From Blautia luti (GTDB taxonomy: Bacteria; Bacillota; Clostridia; Lachnospirales; Lachnospiraceae): 64,000 nucleotides of DNA. Of the stretch, positions 10,952-20,540 are shown in pieces; positions within the stretch are counted from its first letter, which is position 1; each line of letters opens with the position of its first letter. Location: NCBI RefSeq assembly GCF_013304735.1, contig NZ_JAAITI010000001.1:62001-126000 (forward strand), read 5' to 3'. The notes beneath the pieces were generated by a model. It saw only the letters and a list, made by a program, of their open reading frames with translations. It did no database searches and had not been told where the DNA came from. A program made the position numbers and the translations under genes.

Positions 10952-13801
10952 ATGTCAGCAGAAGTGAACGATAAGAAGCGTTTTATCAGAATACGTGGAG
11001 CGAATGAGAATAATCTTAAGAATCTCAGCGTGGATATTCCCAGAGACCAGTTTGTGGTACTTACCGGGCTCAGTGGATCCGGTAAGTCATCCCTTGCGTT
11101 TGATACGATCTATGCGGAAGGACAGAGGCGTTATATGGAATCTCTTTCTTCCTATGCAAGACAGTTCCTTGGACAGATGGAGAAACCGGATGTGGAGAGC
11201 ATCGAGGGACTGCCTCCTGCGATTTCCATTGATCAGAAGTCAACGAACCGGAATCCCCGTTCTACTGTGGGAACTGTAACGGAGATCTATGATTATTTCC
11301 GTCTTCTGTATGCCCGTGTGGGAATTCCACACTGCCCGAAATGTGGAAGAGAGATCCGCAAGCAGACCGTAGACCAGATGGTAGATCAGATTATGATGCT
11401 TCCGGAGCGGCAGAAGATTCAGCTTCTTGCACCGGTAGTCCGTGGTCGGAAGGGAACACATGCCAAGCTTCTGGATCAGGCCAGAAGAAGCGGATATGTA
11501 AGAGTACAGATTGATGGAAGTCTGTATGAACTTTCAGAAGAGATCAAGCTGGATAAGAACATTAAGCATAATATTGAGATTGTTGTGGACCGTCTCATTG
11601 TGAAACCAGGAATTGAGAAACGTCTTTCCGATTCCATTGAGACAGTACTGGAACTGGCAGACGGCCTTCTCGTAGTAGATACCATGGACGGGAAACTTCT
11701 GAACTTCAGCCAGAGTTTTTCCTGCCCGGACTGCGGAATCAGCATTGATGAGATCGAACCGAGGAGCTTTTCTTTCAATAATCCCTTCGGTGCCTGCCCG
11801 CAATGTCTGGGACTTGGTTATAAGATGGAATTTGATATTGACCTGATGATTCCGGATAAGAAGCTGAGCATCAATGAGGGAGCAATTGCAGTTCTCGGAT
11901 GGCAGTCCTGTACAACACAGGGAAGTTTTTCCAGGGCGATTCTGGATGCCCTTGCCAGAGAATATGATTTTTCCCTGGATACACCGTTCTGTGAATACCC
12001 GAAGAAAATTCAGGATATTCTCATCAACGGTACCGGTGGCCATTCGGTGAAAGTTTATTATAAAGGCCAGCGTGGGGAAGGAGTCTATGATGTGGCATTT
12101 CCGGGACTGATCCGGAACGTGGAACAGAGATACCGGGAGACCGGTTCTGAGACCATGAAGCAGGAATATGAGAGTTTTATGCGTATCACTCCATGTAATG
12201 CCTGCAAGGGCCAGCGACTGAAAAAGGAATCTCTGGCAGTGACTGTGGCAGATAAGAATATCTATGAAGTGACCAATATGCCGGTGGAGAAACTACAGGG
12301 CTTTCTCCATGACCTGAAGCTTTCCAGCCAGCAGGAGCTGATCGGGAAGCAGATCCTGAAGGAAATCCGTGCCAGAGTAGGATTTCTGGCAGAAGTTGGG
12401 CTGGAATATCTTTCTCTTGGAAGGGCTACCGGAACCCTTTCCGGAGGCGAGGCGCAGAGAATCCGTCTTGCAACACAGATTGGTTCCGGCCTTGTGGGAG
12501 TTGCCTATATTCTGGATGAGCCAAGCATCGGACTTCATCAGAGAGATAATGACAAGCTTCTCGGAGCACTGATGAGGCTTCGGGATCTTGGTAACAGTCT
12601 GATTGTGGTGGAACATGATGAAGATACCATGCGTGCGGCGGACTGTGTGATTGACATTGGCCCGGGTGCCGGAGAACATGGCGGACAGCTGGTTGCCATG
12701 GGTACGGCCGAGGATCTGATGAAGAATGAGAATTCTGTAACCGGTGCCTATTTAAGTGGAAGACGGAAGATCCCGGTACCGGAAGTGCGGAAGGAACCAA
12801 CCGGATTTCTGACAATCAAAGGAGCGTCCGAGAACAACCTGAAGCACATTGATGTGGATATTCCACTGGGAGTCATGACCTGTATCACCGGTGTTTCCGG
12901 GTCCGGTAAGAGTTCCCTGATTAATGAAATCCTCTATAAGAGACTGGCGAGAGATCTGAACCGTGCCAGGGTGATTCCCGGAAAGCATGATGATATCCTG
13001 GGAATTGATCAGCTGGATAAGGTAATTGATATTGATCAGTCTCCGATTGGAAGAACACCACGTTCCAACCCTGCAACTTACACCGGCGTTTTTGACCAGA
13101 TCCGTGATCTTTTTGCGGCAACTGCAGATGCCAAGGCCAAGGGTTACAAGAAAGGACGTTTCAGCTTTAATGTCAAGGGTGGACGGTGCGAAGCCTGCAG
13201 TGGAGACGGAATCATCAAGATTGAGATGCATTTTCTGCCGGATGTGTATGTGCCTTGTGAAGTCTGCAAGGGAAAGCGTTATAACCGCGAGACACTGGAA
13301 GTGAAATATAAGGGCAAGAGTATTTATGATGTGCTGAATATGACGGTGGAAGAGGCGCTGACATTTTTTGAAAATGTTCCTTCGATCCGCAGAAAGATTG
13401 AGACGCTGTACGATGTCGGCCTTTCGTATATCCGTCTGGGACAGCCGTCCACAACTCTTTCCGGAGGTGAGGCACAGCGTATCAAGCTTGCCACGGAGCT
13501 CAGTAAGCGAAGTACAGGAAAAACAATCTATATTCTGGATGAGCCGACTACAGGGCTGCATTTTGCAGATGTGCACAAACTGATTGAGATTCTGCGCCGC
13601 CTGTCCGAAGGTGGAAATACGGTTGTGGTTATTGAACATAATCTGGATGTGATCAAGACGGCTGATTATATTATTGATATCGGCCCGGAGGGCGGTGACA
13701 GAGGCGGAACGGTAATTGCCAGAGGAACACCGGAAGAAGTGGCGGCAAGCCCGGTTTCCTACACCGGTAAATATGTGAAAAAATACCTGGAGCAGAAATA
13801 A
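10952..13801 (+). CDS. uvrA: Excinuclease ABC subunit A
   Basis: UvrA recognises DNA lesions and loads UvrB in nucleotide excision repair. The 949-residue protein has two ABC ATPase modules: Walker [11 protein letters not shown] near residue 38 and [10 protein letters not shown] near 648, with signatures [10 protein letters not shown] in both halves. Zinc-binding cysteine pairs occur in [13 protein letters not shown] and CEACSGDG...[15 protein letters not shown] precedes the ATG. The only upstream signal is the LexA-box promoter. No uvrB is nearby, so the SOS genes are dispersed. Confidence 0.97.
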   Translation: MSAEVNDKKRFIRIRGANENNLKNLSVDIPRDQFVVLTGLSGSGKSSLAFDTIYAEGQRRYMESLSSYARQFLGQMEKPDVESIEGLPPAISIDQKSTNRNPRSTVGTVTEIYDYFRLLYARVGIPHCPKCGREIRKQTVDQMVDQIMMLPERQKIQLLAPVVRGRKGTHAKLLDQARRSGYVRVQIDGSLYELSEEIKLDKNIKHNIEIVVDRLIVKPGIEKRLSDSIETVLELADGLLVVDTMDGKLLNFSQSFSCPDCGISIDEIEPRSFSFNNPFGACPQCLGLGYKMEFDIDLMIPDKKLSINEGAIAVLGWQSCTTQGSFSRAILDALAREYDFSLDTPFCEYPKKIQDILINGTGGHSVKVYYKGQRGEGVYDVAFPGLIRNVEQRYRETGSETMKQEYESFMRITPCNACKGQRLKKESLAVTVADKNIYEVTNMPVEKLQGFLHDLKLSSQQELIGKQILKEIRARVGFLAEVGLEYLSLGRATGTLSGGEAQRIRLATQIGSGLVGVAYILDEPSIGLHQRDNDKLLGALMRLRDLGNSLIVVEHDEDTMRAADCVIDIGPGAGEHGGQLVAMGTAEDLMKNENSVTGAYLSGRRKIPVPEVRKEPTGFLTIKGASENNLKHIDVDIPLGVMTCITGVSGSGKSSLINEILYKRLARDLNRARVIPGKHDDILGIDQLDKVIDIDQSPIGRTPRSNPATYTGVFDQIRDLFAATADAKAKGYKKGRFSFNVKGGRCEACSGDGIIKIEMHFLPDVYVPCEVCKGKRYNRETLEVKYKGKSIYDVLNMTVEEALTFFENVPSIRRKIETLYDVGLSYIRLGQPSTTLSGGEAQRIKLATELSKRSTGKTIYILDEPTTGLHFADVHKLIEILRRLSEGGNTVVVIEHNLDVIKTADYIIDIGPEGGDRGGTVIARGTPEEVAASPVSYTGKYVKKYLEQK

Positions 13802-13814
13802 CCGGTAAAAGTCC

Positions 13815-13843
13815 TTTTCAATTCCGATGGTTTTGTATATAAT
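13815..13843 (+). promoter_or_regulatory. Possible promoter of mreB
   Basis: A perfect TATAAT (13838-13843) lies 17 bases after a weak -35 TTTTCA (13815-13820). The transcript would have a leader of about 125 bases, which could carry control, but I see no recognisable riboswitch in it. Confidence 0.5.
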
Positions 13844-13975
13844 GAAGTGCGGGAACTTTCCGGCAGATGCTGTGAGATTATGCAATATCTGCGGGAGAAA
13901 GATATAGAAGAGAGAACAGAACAAGTCAGAAGATGCGTTGGCAGAAGAACAGTGCAGACGCAGGCGGGAGGATTT

Positions 13976-14959
13976 ATGCCGGCAAAAGATATCGGAATCG
14001 ATCTGGGAACCAGAAACAGTCTGGTGTTTTCCACAGGCAGGGGAATCGTTTTGAGAGAGCCTTCTGTGGTTATTTATGATAAAGATACAGAGAAAATCAG
14101 AGCTATCGGAGAAGAGGCCAGACAGATGGCAGGACATCTGTCATCCAACATGGAAGTCATATGGCCGATCCGCAGAGGCGTGATTGTAGATTATAATGTA
14201 ATGGAAAAGATGCTGAAATATTTTATTTCTCAGGCCATGGGACGGAGAGCTTTTCGGAAACCGAGGGTCAGCATCAGCGTGCCAAGCGGCATTACGGAAA
14301 TTGAGCGTAAGGCTATGGAAGAAGCTGCATATCAGTCCGGAGCCAGGGAGGTTTTTCTTGTGGAAGAACCGATTGCTGCCGCAATTGGAGCAGGTGTGGA
14401 TATCACCAAACCTTTTGGAAATCTGATTGTGGATATTGGTGCGGGAACTACGGATGTTGCGGTTATATCTGTAGGAGGCGTGGTAGTTTCTGCATCTGTG
14501 AAGGTTGCGGGAGATAATTTTAACCACGCAATTATGAATTATGTAAGAGAGAAGCACAGCCTTTTTATCGGAGAGGATGCTGCGGAGAACATTAAAATCA
14601 AAATCGGGACGGCCAGCGAAGAGGCAGATCTTAGGACTATGGAAGTAAAAGGCAGAAACATTATCACAGGACTTCCCAAAGTTGCCACACTGACTTCGGA
14701 AGAAATCCGTACTGCCCTGCGGGAAGCTACCGGACAGATTGTGGAGGCAGTTCATGGTGTCCTCGAAAAGACACCACCAGAACTGGCTGCAGATATTATG
14801 GACAGAGGAATTGTTCTTACAGGTGGTGGAGCTATGCTTCATGGCATGGATGCACTGATTGAACAGAAGACAGGTGTAAGCACGCTGACTGTGCAGGATG
14901 CCATGCTTGTGGTGGCTGCCGGAACAGGGAAATATGCGGAAATCATGTCGAGAATGTAA
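13976..14959 (+). CDS. mreB: MreB/Mbl-family rod-shape determining actin homologue
   Basis: This 327-residue bacterial actin carries the phosphate-1 loop DIGIDLGTRNS at residues 5-15, the EEPIAAAIGAG segment, phosphate-2 VDIGAGTTDVAV and the C-terminal LTGGGAML. It forms membrane-associated filaments that guide cell-wall elongation. The ATG at 13976 follows GGGAGG; the upstream extension from 13847 lacks family similarity. mreC and mreD are not adjacent, so this may be the Mbl or MreBH paralogue rather than the main MreB. Confidence 0.88.
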   Translation: MPAKDIGIDLGTRNSLVFSTGRGIVLREPSVVIYDKDTEKIRAIGEEARQMAGHLSSNMEVIWPIRRGVIVDYNVMEKMLKYFISQAMGRRAFRKPRVSISVPSGITEIERKAMEEAAYQSGAREVFLVEEPIAAAIGAGVDITKPFGNLIVDIGAGTTDVAVISVGGVVVSASVKVAGDNFNHAIMNYVREKHSLFIGEDAAENIKIKIGTASEEADLRTMEVKGRNIITGLPKVATLTSEEIRTALREATGQIVEAVHGVLEKTPPELAADIMDRGIVLTGGGAMLHGMDALIEQKTGVSTLTVQDAMLVVAAGTGKYAEIMSRM

Positions 14960-14964
14960 AGGTT

Positions 14965-14992
14965 AAGGCGCTGCAGCAGCAGTGCCTTTTGC
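14965..14992 (+). terminator. Hairpin with T tract between mreB and recD2
   Basis: GGCGCTGC (14967-14974) pairs with GCAGTGCC (14979-14986) around AGCA and is followed by TTTT. It lies just before the recD2 ribosome site, so it may only attenuate read-through. Confidence 0.6.
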
Positions 14993-15009
14993 TTATAAAG
15001 GAGAAGAAA

Positions 15010-17250
15010 ATGAGCGAAACAGTTACAGGATATATAGATCATGTGATTTTCCGGAATGATGATAATGGATATACGGTTATGGTGCTGAAGGGGCTGGAAG
15101 AGGAAAAGGAGCTTACCTGTGTGGGAACATTTCCTGCAATTACGCAGGGAGCGTCCATTGAGGCGATGGGAAATTATATCACCCATCCGGTATATGGCAA
15201 GCAGTTTCAGATTTCCTCCTATGTAGAAAAAATGCCGGAAGATGCGCTGGCAATGGAGCGATATCTGGGGTCCGGAGCAATCAAGGGAATTGGTGCGGCA
15301 CTTGCGGCAAGGATCGTGCGGCGTTTCGGGAATGACACCATGCGGATTGTGGAAGAAGAACCGGAGCGTCTGGCAGAGATTAAAGGTATCAGTGAAAAGA
15401 AAGCACTGGAGATTGCGGAACAGATGACAGAAAAGGCAGATATGCGCCGGGCCATGGTTTTTCTGCAGAAATATGGAATATCACTGAATCTGGGAGCGAA
15501 GATTTACCAGAAATACGGGCAGTCTGTATATGGAGTTCTTCAGGAAAATCCATATCGCCTTGCAGAGGATATCAGTGGGGTAGGATTTCGAATTGCAGAT
15601 GAGATTGCTTCCAGAATCGGCATCCATACAGATTCAGATTACAGAATCCGAAGTGGAATGTTGTATACTCTCCTACAGGCTTCCGGGGAAGGACATATTT
15701 ACCTTCCAAAAGAGGAACTTTTTTCCAGGGCATCCAGGCTTCTGGGTGTGGATGTTTCCTACATGGAAAAACATCTCATGGATATGGTTGTGGACCGGAA
15801 ACTGATTCTGAAGGAAACAGAAGAAGGGACAGTGGTTTATCCTACACATTATTATTATCTGGAACTAAATTCTGCAAAAATGTTATGTGAACTGAACATT
15901 CTCTGCCCAGAGGATGAGCAGATGATGAAAAAACGGATCTCCAGAATTGAAAAAGAGACAGGGACAGAGCTGGATGAGATGCAGAGACAGGCAATGGCAG
16001 CTGCCGCCCAGCATGGATTATTTATTCTTACGGGAGGTCCTGGAACCGGAAAAACAACCACAATCAACGCAATTATCCGGTATTTTGAAGAAGAAGGGGC
16101 AGAGCTGCGTCTTGCGGCACCTACCGGCCGTGCTGCAAAAAGAATGACAGAAGCCACCGGCTATGAGGCGCAGACCATTCACCGACTTCTGGAACTGAAT
16201 GGACTTCCGGAAGGAGAACAGGATGGAAGAGCGGTTCATTTTGATCGTAATTCTGAGAATCCACTGGAAGCAGATGTTATTATTATTGACGAAATGTCCA
16301 TGGTGGATATTTCTCTGATGTATTCACTTCTTCTTGCGGTAACTGCAGGGACCAGGTTGATTCTGGTAGGGGATGAGAATCAGCTGCCAAGCGTTGGACC
16401 GGGAAATGTGCTGAGGGATATTATTCGCAGTGGATGTTTTCCGGTGGTTGAGCTGAAGAAGATTTTCCGGCAGGCGTCAGAGAGTGATATCGTAGTAAAT
16501 GCCCACAAAATTAACCGCGGTGAACAGGTCACTATCAACAACAAAAGCCGGGATTTCTTTTTCCTGAAACGGTATGACGCAGACATTATTATCCGGGTAG
16601 TGATTGCCCTGATTCAGGAAAAACTTCCACGCTATGTGGATGCCAAACCTTACGAAATTCAGGTTCTGACCCCTATGCGGAAGGGCCTTCTGGGAGTGGA
16701 AAGACTGAATCAGATTCTTCAGAGATATCTGAATCCGCCGGATGAGAAGAAAAAAGAAAAAGAAATCGGGCAGCGCCTTTTCCGCGAAGGTGACAAGGTA
16801 ATGCAGGTGAAGAACAACTATCAGCTGGAATGGGAGATTCTTGGAAGATATAAGATACCGGTTGACAAAGGCGCCGGGGTATTTAACGGAGATACCGGTA
16901 TCATGACAGAAATCAATGAGTTTGCGGAAACCGCAACTGTGGAATTTGAGGATGGACGTCAGGCGCAGTATTCATTCAAGCAGCTGGAAGAGCTGGAACT
17001 TGCCTATGCGGTTACCATACATAAGTCCCAGGGTTCGGAATATCCGGCAGTGATTATTCCGATACTTTCCGGACCGAGAATGCTGATGAACAGGAACCTT
17101 CTGTATACAGCAGTAACCAGAGCGCGGAGATGTGTTACTGTGGTTGGAAGTGAGAATACCTTTGCGGAGATGATCCGTAACGAGAAACAGCAGCAGAGAT
17201 ACAGTTCCCTGGATAAGAGAATCCGGGAACTGGACGAATTGGAAGCTTAA
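15010..17250 (+). CDS. recD2: RecD2-type SF1B DNA helicase (YrrC)
   Basis: A 746-residue helicase of the RecD2 type found in bacteria without RecBC partners. It has an N-terminal OB-like region, helix-hairpin-helix repeats (residues about 90-210), Walker A GGPGTGKTTT near 342, Walker B IIDEMSMVD near 427 and the C-terminal motif AVTIHKSQGSEYP. It is a 5'-3' helicase linked to recombination and repair. The ATG at 15010 has AAAGGAG, and seven extra residues of a longer frame are discarded. comF follows after 33 bases. Confidence 0.93.
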   Translation: MSETVTGYIDHVIFRNDDNGYTVMVLKGLEEEKELTCVGTFPAITQGASIEAMGNYITHPVYGKQFQISSYVEKMPEDALAMERYLGSGAIKGIGAALAARIVRRFGNDTMRIVEEEPERLAEIKGISEKKALEIAEQMTEKADMRRAMVFLQKYGISLNLGAKIYQKYGQSVYGVLQENPYRLAEDISGVGFRIADEIASRIGIHTDSDYRIRSGMLYTLLQASGEGHIYLPKEELFSRASRLLGVDVSYMEKHLMDMVVDRKLILKETEEGTVVYPTHYYYLELNSAKMLCELNILCPEDEQMMKKRISRIEKETGTELDEMQRQAMAAAAQHGLFILTGGPGTGKTTTINAIIRYFEEEGAELRLAAPTGRAAKRMTEATGYEAQTIHRLLELNGLPEGEQDGRAVHFDRNSENPLEADVIIIDEMSMVDISLMYSLLLAVTAGTRLILVGDENQLPSVGPGNVLRDIIRSGCFPVVELKKIFRQASESDIVVNAHKINRGEQVTINNKSRDFFFLKRYDADIIIRVVIALIQEKLPRYVDAKPYEIQVLTPMRKGLLGVERLNQILQRYLNPPDEKKKEKEIGQRLFREGDKVMQVKNNYQLEWEILGRYKIPVDKGAGVFNGDTGIMTEINEFAETATVEFEDGRQAQYSFKQLEELELAYAVTIHKSQGSEYPAVIIPILSGPRMLMNRNLLYTAVTRARRCVTVVGSENTFAEMIRNEKQQQRYSSLDKRIRELDELEA

Positions 17251-17283
17251 GCAGGAGAGCGCCATCGGGGAGAAAGGACTTTC

Positions 17284-17991
17284 TTGAAAAAAACAACAGA
17301 AATTCTACTGGATATGCTTTATCCGAAAAAGTGTCCTCTGTGTCATCAGATACTGAAAGAAAAGAACAGTTTGGTCTGCCCAGACTGTTTCCAAAAAGCC
17401 ATGCCAATGAAAGAGCCCCTGTGCATGAAATGCGGAAGACCGGTAAGGATGGAAGAAGAATACTGCCAGGATTGCAGAAGCGGAGTTCATCATTTTACAG
17501 AAGGAAGAAGTATTTTTCCCTATGGAGAAATCTGGCGTCAGTCACTGGTACGGTTCAAGTATTATGGATGTCGGGAATACGGAGACTTCTACGCAAAAGC
17601 CATAAGTATTTATGGAAGACAATATCTGGAACGCTGGAAACCGCAGATGGTTGTGCCTGTACCTCTGCATTCCAGAAAGAAACGGATGAGAGGGTTCAAC
17701 CAGGCGGCATATCTTGCAGAGAGGGTCAGCTGTTTTACGGGAATTCCGTGGAGTGACAATCTGGTAATTAAGATCCGGAACACGAAATCCCAGAAAAAAC
17801 TTAATGCGTCCCAGAGGAAGAAAAACCTCAGAAACGCATATCTGGTAACCCGGAAAATTACCGGTTTCTCTGTACTGGTGGTGGATGATGTTTATACAAC
17901 AGGAAGCACAATGGATGCCATGGCAATGTGTCTTCAGGAGGCAGGAGCAAAGGATGTTTATTTCCTTACAGTATGCGCTGGAAAGGCGTGA
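17284..17991 (+). CDS. comF: ComF-family phosphoribosyltransferase-like protein
   Basis: A 235-residue ComF-type protein. The N-terminus has four CxxC pairs (C17/C20, C32/C35, C47/C50, C61/C64) forming zinc ribbons. The C-terminus is a type I PRTase fold with the PRPP loop VLVVDDVYTTGST at 197-209. In competent bacteria ComF helps single-stranded DNA uptake and processing. The TTG start has an AAAGGA-type ribosome site. Position directly behind recD2 suggests a joint role in DNA processing. Confidence 0.88.
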   Translation: MKKTTEILLDMLYPKKCPLCHQILKEKNSLVCPDCFQKAMPMKEPLCMKCGRPVRMEEEYCQDCRSGVHHFTEGRSIFPYGEIWRQSLVRFKYYGCREYGDFYAKAISIYGRQYLERWKPQMVVPVPLHSRKKRMRGFNQAAYLAERVSCFTGIPWSDNLVIKIRNTKSQKKLNASQRKKNLRNAYLVTRKITGFSVLVVDDVYTTGSTMDAMAMCLQEAGAKDVYFLTVCAGKA

Positions 17992-18008
17992 AAGAGCCGA
18001 AAAAACAC

Positions 18009-18037
18009 TTTTCATAGGTAGGGAACTATGCTACAAT
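18009..18037 (+). promoter_or_regulatory. Promoter of the c-di-AMP operon
   Basis: TACAAT (18032-18037) carries an extended -10 TGC and sits 17 bases after a weak -35 TTTTCA (18009-18014). It lies 45 bases ahead of the first gene of the unit that includes cdaA and cdaR. Confidence 0.52.
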
Positions 18038-18081
18038 AAATTTGATTGCAGTTAAATAAGAAAGCTTATGAGGAGTTATTT

Positions 18082-18516
18082 ATGGTAAATGAAGAAAAGG
18101 TGAAGATCATGAATCGTCTTGCCATGTATGAGCATGGAGAAGGCAGGAAATATCTTCCGGTAAGCAGGTTTTACCGGAGTGATTATATTGGTCTTGCACT
18201 GATCAAAAATTTCTTTCTGGTAACCATCGGTTATGCGCTGCTGCTTGCCGGAATTGCTGCGTATTTCAGTGAATATCTTATGGACAATGTGAATAAGATT
18301 AATCTGGTTGCAGTAGGAATTTATGTCATAGTCGGTTACCTGATCGTACTTATTGCGTATTCAGTACTGACCTACATCCAGTATTCTGTAAAATATTACC
18401 GTGCCAAGAAGAGCGTAAAGGAATATTATCAGGATCTTACCAGACTGGAAAAAATCTACGGACGGGAAGAGAAAAGAACTCCTGCCCGGAGAAATGCAGG
18501 AGGACACAGAAAATGA
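18082..18516 (+). CDS. Two-transmembrane protein of unknown function, cda operon
   Basis: This 144-residue protein has a cytoplasmic N-terminal segment, two membrane helices (about 39-61 and 77-97) and a basic cytoplasmic C-terminus ending in an Arg/Lys-rich tail. I recognise no named domain. The ATG at 18082 follows AGGAG; an in-frame TTG at 18046 has no ribosome site. It overlaps the next gene by four bases (ATGA), so the two are translationally coupled. Position ahead of cdaA suggests a role in assembly or control of the cyclase, which is inference. Confidence 0.72.
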   Translation: MVNEEKVKIMNRLAMYEHGEGRKYLPVSRFYRSDYIGLALIKNFFLVTIGYALLLAGIAAYFSEYLMDNVNKINLVAVGIYVIVGYLIVLIAYSVLTYIQYSVKYYRAKKSVKEYYQDLTRLEKIYGREEKRTPARRNAGGHRK

Positions 18517-19619
18517 CAGCTTTACTTGAAATGAAACAGAATATCAAGAGATTTTATGGACAATATGAAGTATATATATTGCCGGTTCTGAAGTTTGCCC
18601 TGGCGTTTGTCTATTTTCTCTGGATTAACAGCAATATGGGCTATATGAAACAGCTGGATAATATTTTTGTAATCCTGATTCTGGCACTGGTTTGTTCAAT
18701 CCTTCCTACATCTGTAATGATGTTTATCGGATTTGCGATGATGATCGGACACTGTTATGCAGTAGGTGTTGAAGTTGCGGGATTTATGCTTGTGCTGATT
18801 CTTTTTATGATGATTTTGTTCCTGAGATTCAGCAAATCACAGAATCTGGTGCTGATTCTGACACCACTTTCCTTTGGGTTCAGCGTTCCGGCCCTTCTTC
18901 CGTTAAGTGCGGGTCTGCTTGGCAGCGCTGTTTCAGCACTTCCGGCAGGATGTGGAGTGGTGATTTATTATTTTATCCGTTTTGTTCATGCACAGTCTGC
19001 GGCGCTTAGTGATCAGGGAACGGAGATTGCAGAGAAACTGAAACTGCTTTCTGACGGACTTGTCCAGAACTGGGCGATGTGGATTACCGTAATAGCATTT
19101 GTTGTAGTCGTTCTGCTGGTGAATCTTCTCAGAACGAGAGCTTTTGACTATGCATGGAGAATAGCAATCATTGTAGGGGGCGTGACATATATTCTGATTA
19201 TCCTTGCCGGAGATTTTTGCCTTGATGTGACCGTATCCATGATACCGATGATTTTTTCCACCGTGGCTTCGGTTCTTGTTGGATTTGTGCTGGAATTTTT
19301 TGTATTTGGCGGAGATTACAGCAGAACAGAACGGCTGGAATATGAAGATGACGAATATTATTACTACGTAAAGGCTGTTCCGAAGGCTTCCGTATCAACT
19401 TCTGAGAGGAGTATCAAGAAGATTAACGCAGAGCCTGTACGAGAAGAAAAGAAGAAAGAAGACAGGGTGGTTTTCCGGGATGAGGATTTTTCAGAACGTA
19501 AAGATCCCAGAAACGTATCAAGAATGGAAAATTTTGAAAATACAGTAAGTGAGAAACCCCAGGAAATTGATGAGATTGATTTCGAAAAACAGCTGGAAGA
19601 ATCACTGAAAGACCTTTAA
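18513..19619 (+). CDS. Polytopic membrane protein with long cytoplasmic tail, cda operon
   Basis: A 368-residue protein with about eight membrane helices in its first 265 residues. A charged cytoplasmic tail of about 105 residues follows, beginning with an acidic/tyrosine cluster (EYEDDEYYYYVKAVPK). I recall this tail motif from unnamed Lachnospiraceae proteins but know no function. It is coupled by ATGA overlap to the upstream gene and lies 36 bases before cdaA. Candidate roles are transport or sensing linked to c-di-AMP (potassium or osmolyte balance), which is inference only. Confidence 0.75.
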   Translation: MTALLEMKQNIKRFYGQYEVYILPVLKFALAFVYFLWINSNMGYMKQLDNIFVILILALVCSILPTSVMMFIGFAMMIGHCYAVGVEVAGFMLVLILFMMILFLRFSKSQNLVLILTPLSFGFSVPALLPLSAGLLGSAVSALPAGCGVVIYYFIRFVHAQSAALSDQGTEIAEKLKLLSDGLVQNWAMWITVIAFVVVVLLVNLLRTRAFDYAWRIAIIVGGVTYILIILAGDFCLDVTVSMIPMIFSTVASVLVGFVLEFFVFGGDYSRTERLEYEDDEYYYYVKAVPKASVSTSERSIKKINAEPVREEKKKEDRVVFRDEDFSERKDPRNVSRMENFENTVSEKPQEIDEIDFEKQLEESLKDL

Positions 19620-19655
19620 AAATTTTAGGAAGATCAGAAAGAAAGGAGGAGACTT

Positions 19656-20540
19656 ATGCAGAATACACTGTCAGTTCTGGCCGGATATCTTGGGAAAATT
19701 TCACTTCCGGGGCTTGGTGTGATTGATATTATTGAGATTGGACTGATTTCTTTCTTTGTATATCAGTTTATGGCCTGGATTAAATTTACACGGGCATATA
19801 CGCTTCTTAAGGGTATTCTGATAGTCCTTGGTTTTATTCTGATCGCCTACATTTTCAAAATGAATACAATCCTGTGGATTTTCCGGAACCTGGCCAATGT
19901 GCTGGTGATTGGTGTAATTGTAATTTTTCAGCCGGAGCTGCGGCGTGCCCTGGAACAGCTGGGACAGAAAAAAATTGTTTCCACAATTATTCCCTTTGAT
20001 ACCGGAAAAGAAGTACAGGAACGTTTTAACGATAAGACCATTAACGAGCTGGTTAAGGCATGCTTTGATATGGGTGAAGTTAAGACCGGTGCACTGATTG
20101 TTATTGAGGAAGAAATACGTCTGGATGAATATGTGCGTACAGGTATTAATATTGACGGTATTCTTACCAGTCAGCTTCTGATCAATATTTTTGAGCATAA
20201 TACTCCGCTTCACGATGGTGCCGTAATTGTCCGTGGCAACCGTGTGGTTGCGGCAACCTGTTATCTGCCTCTTTCTGATAATATGGAACTGAGTAAACAG
20301 CTGGGAACAAGACACAGAGCTGGTGTGGGAATCAGTGAGGCTACAGATTCCCTTACAATCATTGTTTCAGAGGAAACCGGACAGGTTTCCGTTGCACAGG
20401 GAGGAGAACTCTCCAGGGGGCTTAACAGCAAACAGCTTCGTGAAGTTCTGGTTGCAGCTCAGAATAAGAAAGTGGTTGACAACAGCAAACTGCGAAATCT
20501 GCTGAAAGGGAGAGTGAAACATGAAGAAAAATCTGACTAA
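19656..20540 (+). CDS. cdaA: Diadenylate cyclase CdaA
   Basis: CdaA condenses two ATP into c-di-AMP, an essential messenger for osmotic and cell-wall control in Firmicutes. The 294-residue protein has three N-terminal membrane helices and a DAC domain with DGA at residues 187-189 and RHR at 219-221, both required for catalysis. AAAGGAGGAG precedes the ATG. The cdaR start lies 20 bases inside its end, so the pair is coupled. glmM, which usually follows cdaR, is absent here. Confidence 0.96.
   Translation: MQNTLSVLAGYLGKISLPGLGVIDIIEIGLISFFVYQFMAWIKFTRAYTLLKGILIVLGFILIAYIFKMNTILWIFRNLANVLVIGVIVIFQPELRRALEQLGQKKIVSTIIPFDTGKEVQERFNDKTINELVKACFDMGEVKTGALIVIEEEIRLDEYVRTGINIDGILTSQLLINIFEHNTPLHDGAVIVRGNRVVAATCYLPLSDNMELSKQLGTRHRAGVGISEATDSLTIIVSEETGQVSVAQGGELSRGLNSKQLREVLVAAQNKKVVDNSKLRNLLKGRVKHEEKSD

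Noticed and set aside
12752-14137. Minus-strand open frame of 461 codons
   Set aside because: It runs antisense across uvrA and into mreB, with a Cys/His/Ser-rich composition typical of shadow frames.
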